From Paenochrobactrum pullorum (GTDB lineage Bacteria > Pseudomonadota > Alphaproteobacteria > Rhizobiales > Rhizobiaceae), in contig NZ_JBHEEH010000008.1 of the NCBI RefSeq assembly GCF_041929845.1, positions 62,001-126,000 of the forward strand: a DNA stretch of 64,000 nt, written 5' to 3'. Positions 46,126 to 52,889 of the stretch are shown here, one piece after another. How positions within the stretch are numbered: the stretch's first letter is position 1; each line of letters begins with the position of its first letter. A program made the position numbers and the translations under genes. The notes under the pieces were generated by a model, which was not told the DNA's origin, searched no databases, and saw nothing but the letters and a program-made list of their open reading frames with translations.

Positions 46126-46194
46126 TGGCTCCCCGGGCCGGATTCGAACCAGCGACCAACCGGTTAACAGCCGGTTGCTCTACCACTGAGCTAC
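46126..46194 (-). tRNA. tRNA-Asn (anticodon GTT), copy 2, interrupted by assembly gap
   Basis: Identical to copy 1 from the CCA end through the D-arm, then cut by 100 N at 46195. The sequence after the gap (46295: cggggaac) is exactly the missing end of a tRNA-Asn acceptor arm. So either this copy is intact and the gap is spurious, or one or more further tandem copies are hidden in the gap. Confidence 0.85.
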
Positions 46195-46294
46195 NNNNNN
46201 NNNNNNNNNNNNNNNNNNNNNNNNNNNNNNNNNNNNNNNNNNNNNNNNNNNNNNNNNNNNNNNNNNNNNNNNNNNNNNNNNNNNNNNNNNNNNN
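46195..46294. other. Assembly gap (100 N)
   Basis: A run of exactly 100 N inside a repeated tRNA-Asn gene; 100 is a common placeholder for a gap of unknown size. Confidence 0.98.
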
Positions 46295-46499
46295 CGGGGA
46301 ACAGTTGCTCTTAGTATTAACCAGATGGCGTATAGCAAATGATTTTCTGATTTGCCAAGTCCTAAATCATTATTTTTGAAACTTTTTGGCCCCTTCCCTC
46401 AAAAAAGCGATTTTAGACATTATATTGAAGCATAAAAGCAGACAGAACTGTGCATAACTTTCAGAAATCACTAAGAAAATCGCCAATCCGGAAAATCAG

Positions 46500-46781
46500 A
46501 TGCCCGCATCAGAATCACAATCGCGCAAAAAACATACGATTCTTATTTTGGGGAAACGCATTCCGATTCCAGCCACCGTTTTCATGCGTCGTGTCGTCGG
46601 CTGTGGATTCATAATTGGCGGCTCATTAAGTTTCTTACCGATTTTGGGCATATGGATGCTACCAGTTGGTTTAATTTTGCTGTCGCATGATTCTCATAAA
46701 GTAAGACGATTTCGCAGAAATTCCGAAATCTATGTCTTAAGAAAATGGCGCAGCAGCCGCTTTGCCAGGAATAAAGCGTGA
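46500..46781 (+). CDS. Small two-helix membrane protein
   Basis: 93 aa. Two closely spaced hydrophobic segments ('VVGCGFIIGGSLSFLPILG' and 'IWMLPVGLILLS') followed by an Arg-rich tail ('RRFRRNSEIYVLRKWRSSR'). The pattern GG.L.FLP(I/V)LG.W(M)(L/I)P.GL..LS matches a short membrane protein family common in Alphaproteobacteria whose function is unknown. Reasonable ATG start at 46500. Confidence 0.75.
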   Translation: MPASESQSRKKHTILILGKRIPIPATVFMRRVVGCGFIIGGSLSFLPILGIWMLPVGLILLSHDSHKVRRFRRNSEIYVLRKWRSSRFARNKA

Positions 46782-46907
46782 TACCGACAGGCCAATCGAT
46801 AAGCCCGTGCATATCAAGCCCTTATTATACAGATATAATTGCTATTTTTATCAACACGGCTTGACGGAATCAAAGCCTTACAATATTGAGAACCCACTTC
46901 CAGCGAT

Positions 46908-46981
46908 GGCCTCGTGGCGGAGTGGTTACGCAGAGGACTGCAAATCCTTGCACCCCGGTTCGATTCCGGGCGAGGCCTCCA
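46908..46981 (+). tRNA. tRNA-Cys (anticodon GCA); probable prophage attachment gene
   Basis: 74 bases with encoded CCA. Acceptor stem ggcctcg / cgaggcc, anticodon loop ctgcaaa (GCA), T-loop ttcgatt. Its 3' end points into the prophage region, which begins immediately after; tRNA 3' ends are the usual attachment cores for tyrosine-integrase phages. The matching second att copy would be outside this window. Confidence 0.96.
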
Positions 46982-47188
46982 TCTTTCCCCTTATTACCAT
47001 ATACAAGTCTTTGTAATATCTGATCTTTTAGGATCGGGTGTGGCACTATGTTCTAACGCTGTTCCGCCACACTTTTTGTGGTGTGGCAACCTGCTATCAA
47101 GCTGTTTGTTCCCTGACCTATGGCCACGTCATTTATTAGCCTACGAATCTCAATCGTATTTTTGCTATCCACAGCCCCGAAATACGAT

Positions 47189-47223
47189 TTGACTCTCATA
47201 TTAAATTAGAACATTTATAGAAC
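47189..47223 (+). promoter_or_regulatory. LexA (SOS) box and -35 element at the prophage edge
   Basis: GAAC-ATTTATA-GAAC at 47209-47223 is an exact alphaproteobacterial LexA motif (reverse of GTTC-N7-GTTC). TTGACT at 47189-47194 serves as -35; the -10 would overlap the box. It lies 67 bases before the gene at 47291. The rest of 46982-47290 contains no gene. Confidence 0.7.
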
Positions 47224-47290
47224 AAATTAGCATTTGTGAAAATACACTCAACCCTTTTGCGCATATTTAGCGCCACGGGATAGCTGTGCC

Positions 47291-47542
47291 ATGAGCTGGA
47301 AAAGCCAAATACAAGTTCGTGATCTGGAAGATGACCAACGTTTAGAAATGATATGCCTTAAGTGTGGCCGCCTTGTTTACATCAAGAAAGCCGACATTTG
47401 TAAGAAGGAAGGTTATGAGCAGCTGTACCTCGATGAAGTTGAGCGGCGTTCACGGTGCCGGGGTAAAGGATGTGATGGACGTTTCCGCATGGCTATGGAG
47501 CGTCTCAAGGAATTGAGCGGCTTTGTAGGTGGCATAGCATGA
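47291..47542 (+). CDS. Small zinc-ribbon-type prophage protein
   Basis: 83 aa, unknown function. Cys pairs in 'MICLKCGRL' (CxxC) and 'SRCRGKGCDGRF' (CxxxxC) suggest one bound zinc; the rest is charged and helical. Similar small Cys-rich proteins are common in rhizobial prophages. It is on the plus strand, opposite to the structural genes, behind an SOS-type promoter, and its stop overlaps the start of the next small gene (ATGA). Confidence 0.72.
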   Translation: MSWKSQIQVRDLEDDQRLEMICLKCGRLVYIKKADICKKEGYEQLYLDEVERRSRCRGKGCDGRFRMAMERLKELSGFVGGIA

Positions 47543-47700
47543 GCGATGAGAAGAAGGTCAGAACATCCAAAGGAATGGATGAACACTGGTGCATGCATGA
47601 CGGCTGCAAGAAATGGGGAAGCTTCGGCTTTCAAGGACGCTATGGCCAGCTGTGGTTTTGCATGGAGCATAAGGAAGAAGGCGACAGCGCACCGAAGTGA
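47539..47700 (+). CDS. 53-residue Cys/His-rich prophage protein
   Basis: 53 codons, below usual length cut-offs. Potential zinc ligands: Cys18, Cys23, Cys41 and His44 ('HWCMHDGCKKWG' and 'LWFCMEHKEE'). It overlaps the upstream gene by 4 bases, which suggests coupled translation and supports it as real. Function unknown; the ligand layout resembles small phage zinc-finger proteins. Confidence 0.7.
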   Translation: MSDEKKVRTSKGMDEHWCMHDGCKKWGSFGFQGRYGQLWFCMEHKEEGDSAPK

Positions 47701-47713
47701 CTGCCGCCCTCAT

Positions 47714-48031
47714 CTATTTTTTATTTAACCGGTTACTGATTGCTTCAAAGACCGCGTCACTAATCCACATACCGCAAACACCAACAAGAAATGCACCAGC
47801 ATGGATTGTGACGTTAGAGCCATCGTCTGGTGGTAAAGGGAAATGCACGGCGTTTAAATAGTGAACAAATGGGCTGGTGAGATACCCTGCCGCCAATGCC
47901 CCGCATACCGGTGATGCAATAGCTTCTCGGAAAGTATAATTCTTATGTGAGAGCGCCCGAAGTAACCCTCCCGCAAAACCGGCGACAACTACAGAAGCCT
48001 TTAAGCCGTATTCGTTTAAAGGATCATCCAT
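47714..48031 (-). CDS. Holin-like membrane protein
   Basis: 105 aa from ATG 48031. Three hydrophobic segments (about 12-30, 40-62, 80-100) and a charged C-terminus ('NRLNKK') as in class I holins. It is the last gene of the lysis cassette and overlaps the o-spanin gene. The role as holin is inferred from topology and place; no family motif seen. Confidence 0.65.
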   Translation of the reverse strand: MDDPLNEYGLKASVVVAGFAGGLLRALSHKNYTFREAIASPVCGALAAGYLTSPFVHYLNAVHFPLPPDDGSNVTIHAGAFLVGVCGMWISDAVFEAISNRLNKK

Positions 48032-48231
48032 CACCAGCACCCCGCTTTATTTCCATAGGCATTATGTCCGGCGATTGATTTGCCAGCATGAGAATCGTTC
48101 TGCGCCACGTAGACAGCCGTATCCGGTTTAAGGCTGATCTTCTGCCAGCCCGCGCAATTGCTCACAGTCTGACTGCACCCCGCCAAGCTCAATACAAAGC
48201 CGCACAGCATCCATATTGTTGATTGTCTCAT
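48031..48231 (-). CDS. Rz1-like outer-membrane spanin lipoprotein
   Basis: 66 aa from ATG 48231. Signal peptide with lipobox 'LSLAGC' (Cys at about residue 18), then a short Pro/Gly-containing mature part. The gene starts inside the i-spanin gene in another frame and runs about 100 bases past its end, the classic overlapping Rz/Rz1 layout. With the i-spanin it fuses inner and outer membrane at the last step of lysis. Confidence 0.75.
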   Translation of the reverse strand: MRQSTIWMLCGFVLSLAGCSQTVSNCAGWQKISLKPDTAVYVAQNDSHAGKSIAGHNAYGNKAGCW

Positions 48232-48391
48232 TGATGCCTGCCCTGCTCTGGATTGCTTGTGTGACGGCTTGTGCGGCTTTAAGCGCTGCATCCTGTTTCG
48301 CGTCATGTTGGCCGAGCGCATAAAAAAAGAGGCCTGAAACTGCCCCTCCGATTAATGCGCCGATGATGTGTTGAAGTGTGATCTTCATCAT
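48128..48391 (-). CDS. Rz-like inner-membrane spanin
   Basis: 87 aa from ATG 48391 (GAGG ribosome site; a second ATG at 48388 is equally possible). One N-terminal membrane helix ('IIGALIGGAVSGLFFYALG') and a periplasmic helical part with heptad-like pattern ('DAALKAAQAVTQAIQSRAG') and two Cys. Its start overlaps the endolysin stop and the o-spanin gene is nested in its 3' half. Confidence 0.75.
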   Translation of the reverse strand: MMKITLQHIIGALIGGAVSGLFFYALGQHDAKQDAALKAAQAVTQAIQSRAGINETINNMDAVRLCIELGGVQSDCEQLRGLAEDQP

Positions 48392-49110
48392 AAAGCCTCG
48401 ATCAGCTTTGAGAGTTTGGCTTTTACGCTCGGCATGGAGTAAATCGCGTAAATTGAGATGCCGCCCACAACCACAACGGACGCCATCTGCACCCGCCAGT
48501 CGAGCAAACCAAGTGCAGGGAGAGCTGCAGCTGTCAGCCATGTCCAAAACCGTTTTGATTTGGCGACTGGCTCAGGCTCAACCGGTACTGGCACAATATC
48601 ATTGGCTGGCGCTTCAATTACCTGATCAACACCATAGCCCTCAGCCAGTAGCAGCTTGTCATATTCACTGGCATAGCCGGCAATCAGATCGGCCTTGTCT
48701 GTGCCATTGACGATACGGCGAGCGCCTTTGAAATCGGACTTCTGCAAGGTGATGTAATCGGAAAGCTTTTTGCCAGTGAACCAGCCTTCGACCATACCAG
48801 CAATGATGATCGGCGCGGCATATCGTGGCTCTAGAAGCAGCTTCGGATTACTGACGAAATCAACACCGAGTTCGCGGCTGGCCTTCGCGGAGTTGTATTC
48901 CCATGTGATTTGCACATAGCCCATGCCTACATGCGGGTAGTATTTCTTTGAACGCAGGTACTTTTCACCGCCCATTTCCCGGACAGGCTTCATCGTGTGC
49001 GCAGTCTCATGGTAAGCCGTGGCCAGCACATAGGCCATTTGATTGCGCAATAGGCCGTACTCTCGCCCCGCCTTAATCAAGAGACGAGTGTCGCCAAGGT
49101 TCATGTTCAT
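48388..49110 (-). CDS. Phage endolysin, GH19/chitinase-like lysozyme with C-terminal membrane helices
   Basis: 240 aa from ATG 49110 (AAAGGA at 7 bases; the frame opens further up at 49143). 'MAYVLATAYHETAHTMKPV' carries the catalytic Glu of the GH19 family and 'YYPHVGMGYVQITWEYNSAK' the substrate-cleft motif. After a Pro/Glu-rich linker there are two hydrophobic segments near the C-terminus ('WLTAAALPALGLLDW', 'MASVVVVGGISIYAIYSM'), seen in some endolysins of this type and possibly a membrane anchor. Cleaves peptidoglycan at lysis. Confidence 0.85.
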   Translation of the reverse strand: MNMNLGDTRLLIKAGREYGLLRNQMAYVLATAYHETAHTMKPVREMGGEKYLRSKKYYPHVGMGYVQITWEYNSAKASRELGVDFVSNPKLLLEPRYAAPIIIAGMVEGWFTGKKLSDYITLQKSDFKGARRIVNGTDKADLIAGYASEYDKLLLAEGYGVDQVIEAPANDIVPVPVEPEPVAKSKRFWTWLTAAALPALGLLDWRVQMASVVVVGGISIYAIYSMPSVKAKLSKLIEAL

Positions 49111-49128
49111 TGGGGTTCCTTTAGGTAC

Positions 49129-49151
49129 AAAAAAACCCCGCATAAGCGAGG
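49129..49151 (-). terminator. Terminator upstream of the lysis cassette
   Basis: Stem gcctcgc / gcgggg-type on the minus strand followed by seven T, located just before the endolysin ribosome site. It would stop minus-strand transcription entering the lysis genes unless anti-termination occurs. Confidence 0.65.
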
Positions 49152-49348
49152 CATCTTTTGTGTGTTTTAGATTTCATATTTTTTTGAGTGGCGTGGTTAA
49201 GTCGCCATTCTATTCAGGGGAATAGTTTTCGAGAACAATAATGAAGTCGCCACTGTCATGGAAGAAAGACAATCCTTGAATTAGTTTTCTTCTGCACTAA
49301 ATCGGAAGCGTCATTCCAACTAAATTCGTTCTTATAAAGGAGGCTAAG
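49152..49348 (+). promoter_or_regulatory. Operator-like region upstream of the DUF982 gene
   Basis: Contains a direct repeat aagtcgcca at 49199 and 49244 (45 bases apart) and between them a 6-bp dyad ctattc / gaatag (49210-49225). This may be a phage operator for the plus-strand gene at 49349. Role is inference. Confidence 0.35.
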
Positions 49349-49651
49349 GTGAGCGACCGTTTGTTTGACAAACCAGTTTACGTCACCAAGGGGCGTTATT
49401 TGACATTAGAAATTGCCAGTATCCACGATGCACTTATGTTTTTACATGAATGGCCGGAAGATGATCGTGATATGATTTACGAGACCGCTTGGAAAGCTTG
49501 TTGCGATGCGCATGATGGTGTGAAGCCAATTATAGCTGCACAAAACGCGATTAAGGGCTTTGCAAGAAAACGCGGTATACTTGATCAACCTACAGTTTCC
49601 GTTCCTTGGCTGGACACAAAAACGGCCTCTGACCAGAAGCTATCCGCATAA
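49349..49651 (+). CDS. DUF982 domain protein (prophage accessory gene)
   Basis: 100 aa. The DUF982 family is largely confined to Rhizobiales; visible core 'ASIHDALMFLHEWPEDD' and 'ETAWKACCDAHDGVKPIIAAQNAI'. Function unknown. GTG start at 49349 behind AAAGGAGG. Single gene with its own operator-like upstream region and terminator, on the strand opposite to the late genes, so it is a moron expressed in the lysogen. Confidence 0.8.
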   Translation: MSDRLFDKPVYVTKGRYLTLEIASIHDALMFLHEWPEDDRDMIYETAWKACCDAHDGVKPIIAAQNAIKGFARKRGILDQPTVSVPWLDTKTASDQKLSA

Positions 49652-49665
49652 TTAAACCGCTAATG

Positions 49666-49703
49666 ACAGCCCTGTTAGGTAGAGCTTATCAGGGCTGTTT
49701 TTC
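49666..49703 (+). terminator. Intrinsic terminator of the DUF982 gene
   Basis: Perfect 9-bp stem acagccctg (49666-49674) / cagggctgt (49690-49698) followed by TTTTT. Confidence 0.88.
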
Positions 49704-49814
49704 CTAATTGTGACCATAGATAACATCATATGAAGCACGGCTAGTCCCGCCGACTTCAATCTCACGAACGAAGTCAAGCAGGATCGCCGCGCCAACTGGC
49801 ACGGTTCTATCCAT
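49704..49814 (-). pseudogene. Remnant of a second phage lysozyme (N-terminal fragment)
   Basis: 36 codons with a good ribosome site (AGGAAA) and ATG 49814. 'PVGAAILLDFVREIEVG' and 'YDVIYGHN' look like the start of a phage muramidase of the type whose N-terminus reads 'LLDFI..IE....YDT..G'. The frame ends in TAG exactly where the plus-strand terminator begins, and nothing of the catalytic domain remains. Most likely a gene cut off when the DUF982 moron entered. Confidence 0.5.
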
Positions 49815-49961
49815 GATAAATTTCCTGTAAAATATCTTTCTTAACCCTTGCTGATCTATAGTTGACAGCTAGGAATTATTTTAGCAGCGCCCATCATTGC
49901 TAAATCACTGATTAATCACTAAAGGTCGAAAACGTAATAACTAAAAGCAAGTGACCATCCA

Positions 49962-50864
49962 ATGCAACGCAATGACTCAGCAGACACTCTAAAAGCCATT
50001 CTGATTTTGTTTGTTGTAGTTGGTCATTTTTTTATTGAACCAGTAAAAAACAATGAGATTAAGCGTGCGATATACGTATTTCATATGCCGCTATTTTTAG
50101 GCTTATCTGGTTATTTATTCTCATTCAAAGCCCCAAATGATTATTTTTCGGCCATTAAAACTCGTTTTTTTGTGCCTTGGGTTATAGCAACGACCGTTTA
50201 TTTCGCTTACTTTTTTATTGTTCATGAGCAATTGAAATTCAACATGGTGAACGCATTCATCAAACCATGGTTTCACCTTTGGTTTGTACCATGCTTAATC
50301 GCTTACTCTCTATTCGCATGTACATTACGTAATCAAAATATCTCACTGCTTCTTATTGCTGGAGTAATTCCCTATATCACCCGCGCACTTGATTATGACA
50401 TCTTGAAGTTGATCGGCCCAGTCGATAGCAGATTTGTATATTATGCGATATTTTTCTTCATAGGTGTGGCCATCCGTCAATACAGTCATTTAATCAACAG
50501 GCTCTCATCGATTGTAATAACTTTATTAGCAGTCACCGCCTGTATTGTAACTTTCAAATTAAATTTATCGAATAATCAACTAGGTACATTAAGAATGCTT
50601 TTAGTTGTAGGCGTTATAGGAATGGTAGCCAACTTTCCAAGCTTCAAGACCAAGATTGGAAATTCAATTTTGTCGCGAGAAAGTCTCAGTATTTATCTCT
50701 ATCACGTTATACTAATACTTATTCTTCGTGAATTTTTATCATCTAAGACATGGGAGTACTGGATTGCTTGCTATGTACTAACTCTACTACTTCTCCCATT
50801 CACGGTGAAGATCATTAGAACAACAAAGGTAGGCAACTTAATTCTTGGTAGGAATAAACGATAA
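49962..50864 (+). CDS. Acyltransferase family 3 membrane protein (possible serotype-converting enzyme)
   Basis: 300 aa, about ten membrane helices. Family motifs: 'LKAILILFVVVGHFF' with the conserved His of acyltransferase-3 proteins near residue 22, 'VFHMPLFLGLSGYLF' and 'FHLWFVPCLIAY'. Members O-acetylate or otherwise acylate cell-surface sugars such as O-antigen. Clearly more AT-rich than its neighbours, on the opposite strand to the late genes and placed next to the tailspike gene, all signs of a lysogenic-conversion gene that changes the host surface. Confidence 0.82.
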   Translation: MQRNDSADTLKAILILFVVVGHFFIEPVKNNEIKRAIYVFHMPLFLGLSGYLFSFKAPNDYFSAIKTRFFVPWVIATTVYFAYFFIVHEQLKFNMVNAFIKPWFHLWFVPCLIAYSLFACTLRNQNISLLLIAGVIPYITRALDYDILKLIGPVDSRFVYYAIFFFIGVAIRQYSHLINRLSSIVITLLAVTACIVTFKLNLSNNQLGTLRMLLVVGVIGMVANFPSFKTKIGNSILSRESLSIYLYHVILILILREFLSSKTWEYWIACYVLTLLLLPFTVKIIRTTKVGNLILGRNKR

Positions 50865-50894
50865 TATAATCGTCTCTTAATAAAGACTGTAAAT

Positions 50895-52856
50895 TTATGA
50901 TGCACGCCCTCCCCAAATCCTAGCGCCATTTGCAGAAGGTGTATTGAAGGGAATATTCGTCTCTTTTCCTGTTGTCAGCCTGATTGAATACGCCCCAACT
51001 TCTCCCGCTGAAAGTGCATTCACACCGAAAGAACCTGCTGATTGAGCATCAACTGAATTTGCTGAAATACGAGAGCCTCCACTACAACGCAATGCATCCT
51101 GCCCTGCGTATGTTACATCACTATTCACTAGGGATATGTCGCCACCACTTGTAGACCATACGTTATGTGTTCTACTATGAGCTACCGCACCATCGCCTAT
51201 ATTCACCTTGCCACCTTGTTCGCAAAGAACACCAATTCCGTTTCTTTTGATTTCGGACGTAGCGAGATCAACATTCCCTCCGAAATGACAATACACGCCT
51301 TTATTTACACAATCGTTTACAACCATGGTATCTGCATCAACAACACCCGCGTGCCGAATATAAACACCCGCATCCCCTTTAGCCCCACTGAAGTTGGCGT
51401 AGGTAGTATCTGCTAGCCCTCCATGATGTATTTTTAATCCACAATCACCTGCATTTTGAGCGCTTATTCCTCTAAGACTGGCTCGACCACTCCTATGGAT
51501 ATAGACATTGTTAATGTCGGCATCATCAAACACCCCGAAAGACAAGTCCATATCACTAGCAGAATTACAAAATACATTAGAACTCGCGGACTTTGTGACA
51601 ACCGCTTTATGTGCAAACAGCGTAGACATATATAATTCAATGCCATTTCCGGATGCTTCGGTGATCCCGCATCCTTCTAATATATTTAATATGCTACCTT
51701 CAGCACCTAAGAATCCACCGCGAGAAGGGGACGCACCAGATTTATCCATAATAAAAGCGCAACCAATAGTTGGTAATTCACTATTCTTAATAGCTGCGAA
51801 TGCAGGGAATAAAATTCTAGGGGAACCTTGGTTTTTAGTCTGGTCAATTACATATGGACTAAACGTCAGACTAGAGCGATTTATAATAACACCTTCATCC
51901 TCTGACCTTAATGTCACCCAACCTAGCTTAACACCATTCTTCACAATCACCTGTTCATCCATCACGAAGCCAGACTTTAGTTTGATTGTAGCATCAAAAC
52001 CATCGAACAAATATGTTGGGTATGATTGTGTTAAGTGCATTAAAGCACTGTTGATTGAAGTAAAATCACCGCCAACACCGACCGTTACTTCATAGGCTGA
52101 TTTAATTGGCCGCAAATATGTGATATTTAAACGTTCTTCACCTACATCTTTCACCCGATACCAAATTCGCGCAGTAGCCCCACCCGAATATCCGGTATCA
52201 GAACTACCATTATCTTGGATGACATAAAGCCCACCCTCACCATCGCCCACAGTGTTACGACCATTAACACGAATGGCATTAATACCCGCTGGGATTTCAA
52301 CTGAAGCAATTGCCGTAAGCGTTGAGTAAATCGGCACATTACCTTGACTAACTGTATCTGAGGCTAAATTTTTAACGATATCACGCGCTTCTTGGGCAGC
52401 CTGCGCTGCTCTTTCTGCCGCATCTATAATAGCTTGACTTGCCTGATCAGAAACCAGACGGAAGTTTTCGCCATCATCCAGAAACAGCCAAATACCTGAC
52501 ACCAAACCACCCGCCACAATCTGATTGCCGGAGCTAGTTAAAAGCGGCTTACCGTTAATGGTCACATTGCCCGTGTTAGGCAGTGTGATTTCAATGGTGA
52601 ACAAGGCTTCACCAGCAGCCGTTGGCGGCGTTGCACTTGGCTGGGCGATGATATTATTTTCATTGCCACCGTTTATCCAATATTTATAAATCAGATCTGG
52701 CAGATCGATGCCGCCAGCCCCCGCCAGCAAGCCTTTGATGAGGCGTTCAACCTCGGTCATCCAGATTTGAAAGTCTTGTGGTGAAATCTGGCGTGGGGTG
52801 CCATCCGCATTAAAAGGCGCAGCAACGCTCACTCCGAGCTTTGTGAAAATGCTCAT
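50895..52856 (-). CDS. Phage tailspike/tail fibre with beta-helix domain
   Basis: 653 aa. Residues 1-170 form a virion-attachment part with coiled coil ('ASQAIIDAAERAAQAAQEAR'); about 200-240 is a linker; about 255-600 reads as right-handed parallel beta-helix (pectate-lyase-like): repeated short strands with V/I-N-G-D/S spacing ('HKAVVTKSASSNVF', 'ADTMVVNDCVNKGVYCHFGG'). Likely binds or degrades a surface polysaccharide. Last of the tail genes on this strand; convergent with the acyltransferase gene. Confidence 0.82.
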   Translation of the reverse strand: MSIFTKLGVSVAAPFNADGTPRQISPQDFQIWMTEVERLIKGLLAGAGGIDLPDLIYKYWINGGNENNIIAQPSATPPTAAGEALFTIEITLPNTGNVTINGKPLLTSSGNQIVAGGLVSGIWLFLDDGENFRLVSDQASQAIIDAAERAAQAAQEARDIVKNLASDTVSQGNVPIYSTLTAIASVEIPAGINAIRVNGRNTVGDGEGGLYVIQDNGSSDTGYSGGATARIWYRVKDVGEERLNITYLRPIKSAYEVTVGVGGDFTSINSALMHLTQSYPTYLFDGFDATIKLKSGFVMDEQVIVKNGVKLGWVTLRSEDEGVIINRSSLTFSPYVIDQTKNQGSPRILFPAFAAIKNSELPTIGCAFIMDKSGASPSRGGFLGAEGSILNILEGCGITEASGNGIELYMSTLFAHKAVVTKSASSNVFCNSASDMDLSFGVFDDADINNVYIHRSGRASLRGISAQNAGDCGLKIHHGGLADTTYANFSGAKGDAGVYIRHAGVVDADTMVVNDCVNKGVYCHFGGNVDLATSEIKRNGIGVLCEQGGKVNIGDGAVAHSRTHNVWSTSGGDISLVNSDVTYAGQDALRCSGGSRISANSVDAQSAGSFGVNALSAGEVGAYSIRLTTGKETNIPFNTPSANGARIWGGRAS

Positions 52857-52889
52857 GACCTGTAGTCTCCAAATTATAATGGATGTTGA

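Noticed and set aside
46062..46379. Plus-strand frame running through the N gap
   Set aside because: Consists of antisense tRNA sequence and unknown bases.
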